Assembly (NCBI RefSeq): GCF_003351105.1 | Contig: NZ_NKRG01000002.1 | Span: forward strand, 124,001 to 188,000 | Length of the DNA stretch: 64,000 bases | Reading direction: 5' to 3' | From: Thermosipho africanus Ob7 | Lineage (GTDB): Bacteria > Thermotogota > Thermotogae > Thermotogales > Fervidobacteriaceae | In this document: piece by piece, positions 44,622 to 53,574 of the stretch | Layout of the letters: the number at the start of each line of letters is the position of its first letter | Numbering within the stretch: the stretch's first letter is position 1 | Program-made: the position numbers and the translations under genes | Notes under the pieces: generated by a model | Seen by the model: only the letters and a program-made list of their open reading frames with translations | Databases searched by the model: none | What the model was told of the DNA's origin: nothing

Positions 44622-45531
44622 TATCTTTTTCACCGCCACTCTTAAACATTTCAGAAATTGCTCCTATACTTCCCAAAATACCTGATAATTCCATTGGTAA
44701 GAATATCTTAGTTGCATTTCCATTAGCCATTTCTTTAAGTGTCTCAAGATATCTTACTGCAATAACGTCGTTGGTAGGATTTCCTTCATGGATTGACTTA
44801 AACACCAACATAATAGCTTCACCTTGTCCTTGAGCCTCAGCAATCAATTTATGCTTATTTGCTTCTGCAACTTTCTTAATGGCTTCCGCTTCACCTTCTG
44901 CCTTTAAAATTGCTGCTTGTTTTTGACCTTCTGCTTTTAAAATTTCAGATTGCCTAATTCCTTCTGCTTCTAAAATTGCTGCTCTCTTTGTTCTTTCAGC
45001 CTTCATTTGTTTACTCATAGCTTCCATAATATCCTTTGGTGGATCTATCTTTTTAATTTCAACTCTTGTAATTCTAATTCCCCATTTATCAGTAGCTTCA
45101 TCAAGTACAGTTCTAAGCTTCGTATTTATTTTTTCCCTTGAAGTAAGCGTCTGATCAAGTTCTAATTCACCAATAACATTTCTAAGATTCGTTTGTGCAA
45201 GCTTTATTGTTGCAAATTCAAAATTACTAACATTGTATACTGCCTTGTAAGCATCTGTAATTTCATAGTATATTACAGCATCTACAGTTACAACAACATT
45301 ATCCTTTGTAATAACTTCTTGAGGTGGAACATCTATAACATGTTCTCTTAAATCCACTTTTATCATTCTATCAAAAAAAGGAATAATAAAATGAATCCCT
45401 GCTTTAACTTCTTTTCTAAACTTTCCAAGTCTTTCTACCAATCCTCTTTCATACGGTCTAACAATTCTTATACCAGATGCCGCAACTAAAAACAAAAAGA
45501 ATATTAATATTAAAAACAAAAAGTATAACAT
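44614..45531 (-). CDS. SPFH/stomatin-like membrane protease-associated protein
   Basis: A 305-residue protein with an N-terminal membrane anchor (about 1-18) and an SPFH/Band 7 domain: [40 protein letters not shown] and [23 protein letters not shown], followed by a coiled-coil region with repeated Ala-Glu-Gly ([19 protein letters not shown]). It belongs to the QmcA/stomatin group, which form large membrane rings. The start is behind AGGGGGTGTG. The adjacent nfeD gene is the classic partner, and the pair usually organises membrane microdomains. Confidence 0.93.
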   Translation of the reverse strand: MLYFLFLILIFFLFLVAASGIRIVRPYERGLVERLGKFRKEVKAGIHFIIPFFDRMIKVDLREHVIDVPPQEVITKDNVVVTVDAVIYYEITDAYKAVYNVSNFEFATIKLAQTNLRNVIGELELDQTLTSREKINTKLRTVLDEATDKWGIRITRVEIKKIDPPKDIMEAMSKQMKAERTKRAAILEAEGIRQSEILKAEGQKQAAILKAEGEAEAIKKVAEANKHKLIAEAQGQGEAIMLVFKSIHEGNPTNDVIAVRYLETLKEMANGNATKIFLPMELSGILGSIGAISEMFKSGGEKDNA

Positions 45532-45535
45532 ATTA

Positions 45536-45979
45536 TCACACCCCCTGATCTATTTTTTCAACCACAACATGTGCACCTTCAACTTGCAAAATTTTTACAT
45601 ATTCCCCCTTTTTTATTACAATTTCATCATCATTTGAGAATGCTCTCCAGGTATCGCCATTTACTTTAATAATTCCAGTTCCTGCTTTGTTGTTAATATC
45701 TTCTAAAACTAAGGCATGTTTTCCAATTATCTCATCAACATTAATCTTTCTCGTTTGCTCTCCACTAATTTTATTTGCAAGAGGCCTTGTTAAAATAACC
45801 AAAATACCAGAGACTACTATAAATGTAACAAGTTCCCAAATAGTATTACCTACGAAAAAAGCAACTAGTGCCGATGCCAATGCGCCTACACCAAACCAAA
45901 ATATAAAAAACGTAGGTGTTAATATCTCAGCTGCCATTAATATTACTGCTAATATAATCCAAAAAACTGTCGGGCTAAT
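45536..45979 (-). CDS. NfeD-like membrane protein, apparent AUU (or AUA) start
   Basis: The first standard start in this frame is ATG 45937, but that cuts into the first membrane helix. The frame continues upstream as [13 protein letters not shown] joined to [20 protein letters not shown], the typical N-terminus of NfeD. No ATG, GTG or TTG exists there. The only candidates are ATT 45979 and ATA 45982; ATT lies 7 nt from the core of AGGGGGTGAT (45983-45992). From ATT the protein has 147 residues: three to four helices and a C-terminal OB-fold domain (about 80-147; [25 protein letters not shown] in parts). It is the partner of the SPFH protein, which starts 4 nt downstream. Confidence 0.72.
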   Translation of the reverse strand: MSPTVFWIILAVILMAAEILTPTFFIFWFGVGALASALVAFFVGNTIWELVTFIVVSGILVILTRPLANKISGEQTRKINVDEIIGKHALVLEDINNKAGTGIIKVNGDTWRAFSNDDEIVIKKGEYVKILQVEGAHVVVEKIDQGV

Positions 45980-46791
45980 TATATCACCCCCTCACTTTTT
46001 AAAAAACTTTCAAATTTTTCAACCAAATTTGGATCAAAATATTTTCCAGATAACTTCTTAATCATTTCCATAGCTTCTTTTGGAGTTTTTAGTTCAGATT
46101 CCCATTCTGAAGAGATAAAATGAGTTGTTTCATCAAAAAAGTCTAGTATAGAAATAACTCTAGCATAATATGGAATTTGCCTCTCTCTCAAGCCATCTGG
46201 AAAACCTTTTCCATCCCATCTTTCATGATGATATCTAACAGTTGGAATATATTCCCACAAAACCTCAAACATCGAAAGAAAAACACTCCCCATAACTGTG
46301 TGATCTTGGTAACTTTCTTCAAACAATCTCATCCTAGTGGGTGAATATAACATTAATTGTTCAAGACTGATTTTTCCAACATCATGCAAATACGCATGAA
46401 ATACAAATTTTCTTAGTTCTTTTTCGTCCATTCCTAAAAATTTTCCAAACTTTTCCGCCATTTTTGCAACTCTTTCAGTATGGCTATATCCATCACTGTC
46501 TTCTACCTCACTCAAAACTATTATATTTACAAGTAAATCAACAATTAATTCTTCTGCCTTATCCTTGTGCAGAACATTTAAATGCCCTCTTACAACTTTT
46601 TCAATTATTATAGGTAAAAGGTCAAAATATCGTTTTTCGTTCTTGATAGAAAATACAATATCTTGATCCTTTTCTACAAAGATAAATCCATTCTCTTCAA
46701 AAATATTTATATCTTTTTCTCCTTTTTCAAAACCTATATCATAATCATATAACTTTTCCCTCAAAAAGTCTGATAATTCTTTTGAAATCAA
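45979..46791 (-). CDS. HD-GYP-like phosphohydrolase (GFP variant)
   Basis: About 270 residues from TTG 46791, which lies behind AGAAGGTGAT; an in-frame start at 46836 would overlap thrS by 41 nt and is less likely. A short N-terminal domain (about 1-90) precedes the HD domain: HTERVAKMAEKFGKFLG, HDVGKISLEQLMLYSP, HTVMGS and YHHERWDGKGFPDGL. The last motif reads GFP instead of the GYP that names the family. It probably hydrolyses a cyclic dinucleotide, but the change leaves this unproven. No membrane segments. Lies between thrS and nfeD in the same operon. Confidence 0.85.
   Translation of the reverse strand: MISKELSDFLREKLYDYDIGFEKGEKDINIFEENGFIFVEKDQDIVFSIKNEKRYFDLLPIIIEKVVRGHLNVLHKDKAEELIVDLLVNIIVLSEVEDSDGYSHTERVAKMAEKFGKFLGMDEKELRKFVFHAYLHDVGKISLEQLMLYSPTRMRLFEESYQDHTVMGSVFLSMFEVLWEYIPTVRYHHERWDGKGFPDGLRERQIPYYARVISILDFFDETTHFISSEWESELKTPKEAMEMIKKLSGKYFDPNLVEKFESFLKSEGVI
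45983..45992 (-). promoter_or_regulatory. Shine-Dalgarno pointing to AUU/AUA start of nfeD
   Basis: AGGGGGTGAT on the minus strand matches the extended anti-Shine-Dalgarno pairing in all but one base. The core AGGGGG (45992-45987) is 7 nt from ATT 45979 and 4 nt from ATA 45982, and about 49 nt from the first ATG. Confidence 0.6.
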
Positions 46792-46795
46792 ATTA

Positions 46796-48706
46796 TCACC
46801 TTCTTTCAGCAATAGCCTTGCGGACAACCTCAACAAATTCTTCTACACTTACATCTTTTTCCTCAACTCCATCTCTACTTCTAACACTTATTTTACCACT
46901 TTTTTCTTCATTTTCTCCTACAATAATCATATATGGTACTTTGCTGATTTGAGCCTCTCTAATCTTATAACCAAGAGTTTCGTTCCTACTATCAACTTCA
47001 ACCCTAATATTACTTTCACTTAACAACCTTGCAACTTTTTTTGCATAATCAATATATTTATCAGAAACTGGTAAAACTAATACCTGGACTGGTGAAATCC
47101 AAAGAGGAAATGCCCCTGCATAATGCTCAATTAATATTCCAAAAAATCTTTCAAGTGATCCATATTTTGCCGTATGAATCATCACTGGCCTTTTTTCAAT
47201 GCCATCCTTGTCTACATATTTAAGGTCAAACCTTTCTGGCATTTGAAAATCTAGTTGAATTGTTGCACATTGCCATTCTCTACCAAGAGAATCTTTTACA
47301 TGAAAATCAACTTTCGGACCATAGAAAGCACCTTCACCTTCTGCAATATCAAAATCAAGCTTTATATCTTCTAAAACTTTTTTTAGAGCATTTGTTGCTT
47401 TTTCCCAAGTCTCTTCATCTCCCATATGATCTTCTGGCATGGTGCTCAGAGTTGCTCTGTAAGTAAATCCAAATGGTTTATAAAGTTCGTCTATAAGCCT
47501 TACAACAGAGCTTACTTCTTCTTCAATTTGATCTTGTCTACAGAATATATGAGCATCATCTTGAGTAAATGCTCTCACCCTAAGAAGCCCATGTAAAACT
47601 CCACTTCTTTCATACCTATGAACCTTCCCAAATTCAAAAAGCCTAATAGGAAGATCTCTGTAAGAGACTACATCATTCTTATAAATCAGAATATGTCCTG
47701 GACAGTTCATTGGTTTTACTGCATATTCAGTCTCTTCCTTTTCTGTAAAATACATATTATCTTTGTAATGATCCCAGTGTCCGCTTTGATGCCAAAGTTT
47801 TACATTCATAATTAACGGAGTCATTACTTCTTTATATCCATATTCTTTGTGTAGTTGTCTTGAAAAACTCATCAGTTCATTTAAAATAGTTGCACCTTTT
47901 GGAAGGAATATTGGCATCCCAGCTGCAACATCTGTGTTTATAAAGAACAATCCAAGTTTTGGACCTAATTTTCTGTGATCTCTCTTTTTAGCTTCTTCAA
48001 GCATTTTTAAATAATTGTCCAATTCATCTTTAGTAGCAAATGCTGTACCGTAAATTCTTTGAAGCATTGGATTTTTTTCACTGCCTCTCCAATATGCACC
48101 AGAAACAGACAATAGCTTAAAGTGTTTTATCATACCAGTTCTTGGTAAATGTGGTCCTCTACATAGATCCACAAATTCTCCTTGCTTATAAAAACTCACT
48201 TTTTCATCTTGTATTTCTTTTATTAACTCAACTTTGTATATTTGCCCTTTTTCATCCATCATCTTTATTGCTTCATCCTTGTTCAGTTCAAATCGTTCAA
48301 TCTTTAAATCTTCCTTTATGATCTTTTTCATTTCTTTTTCAATCTTTTCTAAATCCTCTTCTTTTATAACCCCATTCAATATTTCAAAGTCATAATAAAA
48401 TCCATTTTCAATAGTAGGACCAATACCTAGTCTAACATTTTCTGGACCATATATTCTCATAACTGCTTGAGCCATTATATGTGCCATGGTATGCCTAAAA
48501 AATTCCGGTGCTTCTTTATCCTTTTTCGTTATAATTTTTATCTCGCAATCAAAATCAATAGGTCTTTCAAGATCCCACAACATTCCATTAACTATTCCTC
48601 CAACTGCATTTCTGAATAAACCTTCACTAATCTCTCGTGCGATCTGTGCAAGCGTAACTTTATCTTTATATTCTTTTTCACTTCCATCTGGTAAAGTTAC
48701 TTTCAT
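46796..48706 (-). CDS. thrS: Threonyl-tRNA synthetase
   Basis: Charges tRNA-Thr. The 636-residue product has the TGS domain (about 1-60; [19 protein letters not shown]), the editing domain with [11 protein letters not shown] (zinc and HxxxH) and YDFEILNG, the class II core with motif 1 around MTPLIMN, motif 2 [21 protein letters not shown], zinc ligands in MNCPGH, and the anticodon-binding domain (about 535-636). ATG 48706 is preceded by GAGGAGG. No T-box is seen upstream, since the preceding gene ends 13 nt before. Confidence 0.97.
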   Translation of the reverse strand: MKVTLPDGSEKEYKDKVTLAQIAREISEGLFRNAVGGIVNGMLWDLERPIDFDCEIKIITKKDKEAPEFFRHTMAHIMAQAVMRIYGPENVRLGIGPTIENGFYYDFEILNGVIKEEDLEKIEKEMKKIIKEDLKIERFELNKDEAIKMMDEKGQIYKVELIKEIQDEKVSFYKQGEFVDLCRGPHLPRTGMIKHFKLLSVSGAYWRGSEKNPMLQRIYGTAFATKDELDNYLKMLEEAKKRDHRKLGPKLGLFFINTDVAAGMPIFLPKGATILNELMSFSRQLHKEYGYKEVMTPLIMNVKLWHQSGHWDHYKDNMYFTEKEETEYAVKPMNCPGHILIYKNDVVSYRDLPIRLFEFGKVHRYERSGVLHGLLRVRAFTQDDAHIFCRQDQIEEEVSSVVRLIDELYKPFGFTYRATLSTMPEDHMGDEETWEKATNALKKVLEDIKLDFDIAEGEGAFYGPKVDFHVKDSLGREWQCATIQLDFQMPERFDLKYVDKDGIEKRPVMIHTAKYGSLERFFGILIEHYAGAFPLWISPVQVLVLPVSDKYIDYAKKVARLLSESNIRVEVDSRNETLGYKIREAQISKVPYMIIVGENEEKSGKISVRSRDGVEEKDVSVEEFVEVVRKAIAERR

Positions 48707-48719
48707 TATATTACCTCCT

Positions 48720-49124
48720 CTATTTAAATTTTATTATTCCTTTCTTTATTAAATAACCATACATCAACAAAGAAATCAATAATGAAATAATAAATACTTT
48801 CAAACTTCCATTAATTAAAAACAAAGAATAAAAAATAAAAGCTTCCAGTAAAGGTAAAATCCAAATCTTTAAGAAAGAGTCTCTATACGACTCTATTAAT
48901 ATAAGTAAAAATATTAAAAAAACGTTAATTAAATTAAAATCTTTAAATATTACCATAGTATATAAAGAAAGAAAAACAACGTATCTTAACGCTTTTTCAA
49001 AACTAAAGTTATTAGCAGATTCTAAAAAGAAAAACAGTATAAAAGATAAAAAAAGATCAGAAAAAGCTAAATCAAAAAAAATTAAAAAAAATGGAAATAT
49101 CCAAAAAAACAAACCTGATATCAT
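48720..49124 (-). CDS. Hypothetical small membrane protein
   Basis: A 134-residue, very hydrophobic protein with four to five helices and few charged residues ([20 protein letters not shown] at the start, [11 protein letters not shown] at the end). I do not recognise the family; the layout is like small Thermotogota proteins of unknown role near thrS. Its ATG overlaps the stop of the HD gene by 4 nt, and AAAGGAG lies upstream, so it is surely translated with the HD protein. Confidence 0.7.
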   Translation of the reverse strand: MISGLFFWIFPFFLIFFDLAFSDLFLSFILFFFLESANNFSFEKALRYVVFLSLYTMVIFKDFNLINVFLIFLLILIESYRDSFLKIWILPLLEAFIFYSLFLINGSLKVFIISLLISLLMYGYLIKKGIIKFK

Positions 49125-49666
49125 AAACCAAGCTCCTTTGATATCTTTTTCATTGCATTTAAGGCAATTTCATAAAATTTTTCAAGCGAAAGACCAAATT
49201 TCTCACAGCTTGCCATTTGATCCCTATTTGCACCTTTTGCAAAAGATTTTTCCTTAAAACGTTTTAACAAAAATTGAACATCTATTGCTTCTAGCTTTTT
49301 CTCTGGCTTAATCAATGCAGCTGCAACAATAAAACCAGTTGTAGGATCAGCAGCATAAATTGCTTTTTCAATCAAAGTATCTCTAGATTTTTTCCCGCTG
49401 TGGGCAAGTATTGCATTTTTAATCTCCTGACTAACTAAATCGCCAAGCAATTCCACTGTTTTCAATCCATGCTCTTCTGGAGTATTTTTCGTATATTCAT
49501 AATCTAAGTCATGTAAAAGTCCTGCAATTCCCCAAGTTTCTTCATCTTCTCCAAAATAATTTGCAAGATCTCTCATAACCGCCTCTGTTGCAAGGCAATG
49601 TTTTATAAGATTTTTTGTCTTAACATGTTCATTTAAAAGTTCCCATGCTTGCTGCCTATTTATCAT
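49121..49666 (-). CDS. HD domain-containing protein
   Basis: A 181-residue soluble protein with an HD domain: H-residue in KHCLATEAVMRDLANYFG, the metal pair in GLLHDLDYEYTKNTPEEHG and NAILAHSGKK. The family (HDIG-type) includes predicted phosphohydrolases acting on nucleotides. ATG 49666 is chosen because GGAGGTG lies 7 nt upstream; ATG 49684 precedes that site. First gene of the thrS-containing minus-strand operon; its promoter should lie in the 49685-49780 region. Confidence 0.87.
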   Translation of the reverse strand: MINRQQAWELLNEHVKTKNLIKHCLATEAVMRDLANYFGEDEETWGIAGLLHDLDYEYTKNTPEEHGLKTVELLGDLVSQEIKNAILAHSGKKSRDTLIEKAIYAADPTTGFIVAAALIKPEKKLEAIDVQFLLKRFKEKSFAKGANRDQMASCEKFGLSLEKFYEIALNAMKKISKELGL

Positions 49667-49783
49667 ACCTAAACACCTCCACATTTATAGTATATCATAA
49701 GTTTAAAACGAAAATCACTAATAATATCTGTAAAATTTTCAAAAATTGTAAAATTCAAAAAAATTCTTAATTTTTTGTTATTT

Positions 49784-49811
49784 TTTGATTACATCAAATA
49801 TCAAGTATAAT
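49784..49811 (+). promoter_or_regulatory. Promoter with palindrome over the -35 box
   Basis: TATAAT (49806-49811) is preceded by TTTGAT-TAC-ATCAAA (49784-49798), a perfect 6-3-6 palindrome that overlaps the -35 element (TTTGAT/TTGATT). Spacing is about 15-16 nt. A repressor bound here would control the threonine synthase and molybdenum hydroxylase operon. Confidence 0.6.
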
Positions 49812-49838
49812 TTAAAACAAACTATAGGAGGGATTAAT

Positions 49839-51050
49839 GTGTACAAATTGAAATGTATAACTTGTGATACTATTTATGATCCAGAACCAAATATGTATAC
49901 CTGTCCCAAATGTGGTGAAAGATATGGAACATTAGAAGTAATATTTAATTACGATTTAATAAATGTTAAAAAATCTGATTTTGACAAACATGGAGATATT
50001 TCACAATTTTCAAAGATTTTACCAATTGCAGAATATAAAGTCAAACAAGTCGTAGGTAATACCCCAACATATGAATTTAAAAATTATTATGGCATAAAAA
50101 AAGTCTTCTTTAAATACGATGGAACAAATCCCACTGGTTCTTACAAAGATAGAGCCTCAGCAATTGCAATTTCAAAAGCATATGAATACGGATATGATAC
50201 TATCTACTGTGCCTCAACTGGCAATGCAGCAAGCTCTCTAGCAGGACTTTCAGCACCTACTGATCTTAAAACTTATATATTTGTTCCTAAAAATATTCCA
50301 ATTGCAAAACTTGCACAGTTACATGTTTTTGGAGCAAATATAATTCTTATTGACGGAAATTACGACCAAGCATTTGATATATCTACAAAAGTTGGCCAAA
50401 AGTTGAATTGGTATTCAAGAAATTCTGCTATTAATCCATACCTTCTTGAAGGCAAAAAAACGGGTACTATGGAACTTGCTGTACAACTTGACTTTAATGT
50501 TCCAGATATTGTCTTCGTAAGTGCAGGAGATGGAACAGTTATAAGCTCAATTTACAAAGGTTTTTATGACTTTTACAACTTAAATCTTATACAAAAAATT
50601 CCAAAAATAATCGGCATTCAAGCAGAAGGAGCAGATGCAATTGCAAAAACATTCTCTAATGGAAAACCTTACACTCCTGTAGATATAATACCAAACACAA
50701 TTGCAGATAGTATTTCTGTTGGAAAGCCTCGTGATGTAATAAAAGCTTGTAAATATGTTGAAAAGAGTGGTGGAACATTTTTAACTGTTAATGATGAAGA
50801 AATCAAAACCGCAATATTTGAACTAGCTAAAAACACGGGTATTTTCGCAGAACCTGCAGGTGCTGCTGCATATGCAGGCTTTAAAAAAGCTATTTCTATG
50901 AATTTGCTAAAAAAAGAAGATACTGTAGCAATATTTATTACTGGAAATGGCTTAAAAGACATTAAAGCAGTTCAAGATAACATAAAAATTAATCCTATTC
51001 CACCAGTTTTTGAGAAAATCATTGAATACATAAATGAGGTGAGAAAATGA
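49839..51050 (+). CDS. thrC: Threonine synthase-like PLP enzyme
   Basis: A 403-residue fold-type II PLP enzyme. N-terminal zinc-ribbon-like CITCDTIYDPEPNMYTCPKCG (two CxxC, about 5-24; cited in parts) is typical of one threonine synthase subgroup. The PLP lysine is in GSYKDRASAIA, with CASTGNAASSLAG and VSAGDGTVISSIYKG for the cofactor phosphate and substrate. It would convert O-phosphohomoserine to threonine. GTG 49839 is chosen behind TAGGAGGG; the ATG/other upstream frame at 49785 lies inside the promoter. It overlaps the next gene by 4 nt and so is coupled to a molybdenum hydroxylase operon, an unusual home for thrC. Confidence 0.85.
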   Translation: MYKLKCITCDTIYDPEPNMYTCPKCGERYGTLEVIFNYDLINVKKSDFDKHGDISQFSKILPIAEYKVKQVVGNTPTYEFKNYYGIKKVFFKYDGTNPTGSYKDRASAIAISKAYEYGYDTIYCASTGNAASSLAGLSAPTDLKTYIFVPKNIPIAKLAQLHVFGANIILIDGNYDQAFDISTKVGQKLNWYSRNSAINPYLLEGKKTGTMELAVQLDFNVPDIVFVSAGDGTVISSIYKGFYDFYNLNLIQKIPKIIGIQAEGADAIAKTFSNGKPYTPVDIIPNTIADSISVGKPRDVIKACKYVEKSGGTFLTVNDEEIKTAIFELAKNTGIFAEPAGAAAYAGFKKAISMNLLKKEDTVAIFITGNGLKDIKAVQDNIKINPIPPVFEKIIEYINEVRK

Positions 51051-51511
51051 AAATTAAATTCACACTTAACGGACAAACAATTGAAAGGGATGTACCTGTT
51101 TATAAAAGAGCTCTTGACTTTTTAAGAGATGATTTGAAGATAACGTCTGTAAAGGAAGGATGTGGTGAAGGAGAATGCGGAGCTTGTACGATAATCGTCA
51201 ACGGTAAAAATGTTCATTCATGCCTTATGCTTGCTGTTGAACTCGATGGAAAAGAGATTATTACACTAGAGGGTATTGAAGATCAAATTAAAGATGCTTA
51301 TGTTGAAGCTGGAGCAATACAATGTGGATTTTGTACACCTGGATTTATAGTTTCAACAAAAGTGTTACTTGATAAACACCCGAATCCAAGCGAAGAAGAA
51401 ATAAAAGAAGCACTTGAGGGAAACCTTTGTAGATGTACTGGGTATGTAAAAATAATTAATGCTGTAAAAATAGCTTCTAGCTATATCAAAGGAAGTGAAA
51501 AAAATGATTAA
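51047..51511 (+). CDS. Molybdenum hydroxylase [2Fe-2S] subunit, copy 1
   Basis: A 154-residue iron-sulfur subunit of the xanthine dehydrogenase/CO dehydrogenase family, with two [2Fe-2S] clusters. The plant-type ligands are Cys39, 44, 47 and 59 (CGEGECGACT and HSC), and the second cluster is Cys93, 96, 128 and 130 (QCGFCTPG and NLCRCTGY). It passes electrons from the molybdenum site to FAD. Its ATG overlaps the threonine-synthase-like stop and it overlaps the FAD subunit downstream. Confidence 0.95.
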   Translation: MKIKFTLNGQTIERDVPVYKRALDFLRDDLKITSVKEGCGEGECGACTIIVNGKNVHSCLMLAVELDGKEIITLEGIEDQIKDAYVEAGAIQCGFCTPGFIVSTKVLLDKHPNPSEEEIKEALEGNLCRCTGYVKIINAVKIASSYIKGSEKND

Positions 51512-52346
51512 AAATTATTTCTTACCTAAGACCGTTGAAGAATTATCTGAAATTAAAGCATCTACAAAAGGATTTCTCTTTTCCGGTGGAACTGATCTTT
51601 TTGTCAAACTGAGAGCAAATGCAATAAACACAGACACAGTAATAGATACAAAAGCTATTATTGAAACCCCAAATATAAGTGATAAATTATTTATTCCCTT
51701 AAACTTTACATACAGTCAACTTAGAGAATATCTAAAAGATAATAACATAAACAAATATTTAGATAATATAATAAGGCTAATAGGTTCACCAATGATTAGA
51801 AATAGAGGTACTCCTGTTGGGAACATTGCAAACGCATCACCGGCGGGAGATTTTGTCCTTGCAAGTTATCTCTTAAATGCAAAAGTAATTGTTAAACCAA
51901 CAAATAAAAAAATCCCCATTGAAGATTTTATTAAAGGCCCAGGAAAAATAGAATTAGAAGAGAATGAATTTATTTTTGGAGTAGAACTTGATATAAAAAA
52001 TGACTATAAATTCTATTTTGAAAAAGTTGGCAGAAGAAACGCAATGATCATATCAATTGCAAGCATTGCAATACTATTAAAAGAATCAAACAACAAAATT
52101 GATGACATTTCAATTTGTTACGGTTCCGTTGGTCCTACCATACTGCGTGAAAAACTGCTAGAAGAAAAAGTAAAAGGTAAAGAGATAAGTCTAGAACTTT
52201 TTGAATACCTTGCAAGCGAATACCAAAAGCTTTCAAATCCAATTACTGATGTTAGAGCATCAAAAGAATATAGAAAACAACTTGTGTACAACCTTATGAT
52301 TAAAGCATATTACAATCTTAAAGAAAAGAAGGTGATGAATATATGA
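51504..52346 (+). CDS. Molybdenum hydroxylase FAD subunit, copy 1
   Basis: A 280-residue FAD-binding subunit of the CO/xanthine dehydrogenase family. Pyrophosphate-binding motifs are FSGGTDLFVKL (about 25-35) and RNRGTPVGNIANASPAGD (about 95-112), with the CO dehydrogenase C-terminal domain (about 170-280; SDVRASKEYRKQLV-like end). ATG 51504 is preferred (GGAAGTGA upstream) over GTG 51495. Stop overlaps the next start by 4 nt. A second, more diverged FAD subunit follows directly. Confidence 0.93.
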   Translation: MIKNYFLPKTVEELSEIKASTKGFLFSGGTDLFVKLRANAINTDTVIDTKAIIETPNISDKLFIPLNFTYSQLREYLKDNNINKYLDNIIRLIGSPMIRNRGTPVGNIANASPAGDFVLASYLLNAKVIVKPTNKKIPIEDFIKGPGKIELEENEFIFGVELDIKNDYKFYFEKVGRRNAMIISIASIAILLKESNNKIDDISICYGSVGPTILREKLLEEKVKGKEISLELFEYLASEYQKLSNPITDVRASKEYRKQLVYNLMIKAYYNLKEKKVMNI

Positions 52347-53131
52347 TAAAGTTTAAAGAATATGTAAAGCCAAAAACATTAGAAGAGGCATATCAAATAC
52401 TAACCGAAAAAAATTCACGAGTTATCGGAGGAGCAGCATTTTTGAAACTTTCAAACCAAGAATTCGATGTTGCAATTGATCTAATAGATACAAATCTTGA
52501 CTTTATAAATGACTATCCAGAAAAAGTTGAAGTTGGATCTATGGTGACAATATCAGCATTTGAAGAAGATCCGGTACTTTCAACTTTATACAACGGCTTT
52601 TTAAAAAATGTTGCAGAAAAAATTTTAAGTTATCAAATGAGAAACATAGTCACTGTTGGAGGGACTATTTTTCCCAAATACGGTTTTTCTGATTTAATTA
52701 CAGCTCTTTTAGTCTTAAATACTAACGTAGAATTGTATAAAAATGGTAAAATGCCACTTGAAAAATTTCTTGAAACAAAAATTGTTAAAGATATCTTGTC
52801 GAAAATTGAGATAATGAAGGAAAATTTAAAGCTCGCATTTGAATATGTAAGAAATTCAGAATATGATTTTTCCTTATTAAATGTAGCTGTATCAAACAAT
52901 GAAGGAAAATTTAAAATTGCTGTTGGTGCAAGACCAGGTATAGCTCAACTTGCTAAAAATGCCGCAGAATTTTTATCAAATAACGCCATCACAAAAGAAA
53001 ATATTGAAAAAGCTGCAGAAATTGCAGCCGAAGAATTAAAATTTTCAGATGATTTAAGGGCCACAGCAGAGTATAGAAAAAAGGTTTGTAAAGCACTTGT
53101 AAAACGTGCTCTTGAGGAGGTGACAAAATGA
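52343..53131 (+). CDS. Molybdenum hydroxylase FAD subunit, copy 2 (diverged)
   Basis: A 262-residue second FAD-type subunit. The first motif is VIGGAAFLKLSNQ and the second NIVTVGGTIFPKYGFSD, so FAD binding is plausible but its motifs differ from copy 1 (SGGTDLF and GNIANASPAGD). The C-terminal region DDLRATAEYRKKVCKALV is shared. It resembles the FAD subunits seen in clostridial purine hydroxylase clusters. It overlaps the genes on both sides by 4 nt. Confidence 0.88.
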   Translation: MIKFKEYVKPKTLEEAYQILTEKNSRVIGGAAFLKLSNQEFDVAIDLIDTNLDFINDYPEKVEVGSMVTISAFEEDPVLSTLYNGFLKNVAEKILSYQMRNIVTVGGTIFPKYGFSDLITALLVLNTNVELYKNGKMPLEKFLETKIVKDILSKIEIMKENLKLAFEYVRNSEYDFSLLNVAVSNNEGKFKIAVGARPGIAQLAKNAAEFLSNNAITKENIEKAAEIAAEELKFSDDLRATAEYRKKVCKALVKRALEEVTK

Positions 53132-53574
53132 AGATTAGTCTAATAATAAACGGTGAAAAAAAAGACGTTGAAATAAATCCAGATGATATTTTACTAGATG
53201 TTCTAAGAAAACTAGGCTATTATAGCGTTAGAAGAGGTTGTGACACTGGAATGTGTGGAATTTGTACTGTATTATTGGATGGAAAACCTGTGCCTTCATG
53301 CTCTGTTTTTGCGGCAAGAGCTGATGGTCATCATATAACTACAGTTGAAGGCCTTGAAGATGCAAAAGTTTTTGCCCAATATCTTGCAGAAGAAGGTGCC
53401 GACCAATGTGGTTTTTGCAGTCCTGGATTGATAGTAAATACTGTCTATCTTAAAAATAAAAACTTTAAAGATAAAGAGGAAATAACAAACAAATTAATCG
53501 GTAATCTTTGTAGATGCACTGGATATGTAGGACAGCACAGGGCTATAGAAAAATTCTTGGGGGTGGAAAAATGA
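53128..53574 (+). CDS. Molybdenum hydroxylase [2Fe-2S] subunit, copy 2
   Basis: A 148-residue second iron-sulfur subunit. Ligands for two clusters are all present: Cys38, 43, 46 and 58 (GCDTGMCGICT and PSC), and Cys94, 97, 128 and 130 (QCGFCSPG and NLCRCTGYV). It is clearly related to the first copy but not close in sequence. Its stop overlaps the start of the large subunit by 4 nt, so it is the most direct partner of that subunit. Confidence 0.95.
   Translation: MKISLIINGEKKDVEINPDDILLDVLRKLGYYSVRRGCDTGMCGICTVLLDGKPVPSCSVFAARADGHHITTVEGLEDAKVFAQYLAEEGADQCGFCSPGLIVNTVYLKNKNFKDKEEITNKLIGNLCRCTGYVGQHRAIEKFLGVEK

Noticed and set aside
48700-48740. T-box or other leader for thrS
   Set aside because: Only 13 nt separate thrS from the upstream gene, with no room for a leader structure.
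49785-49838. Extended N-terminus of the threonine synthase-like gene
   Set aside because: The extra codons cover the -35/-10 promoter and ribosome binding site; GTG 49839 is the logical start.
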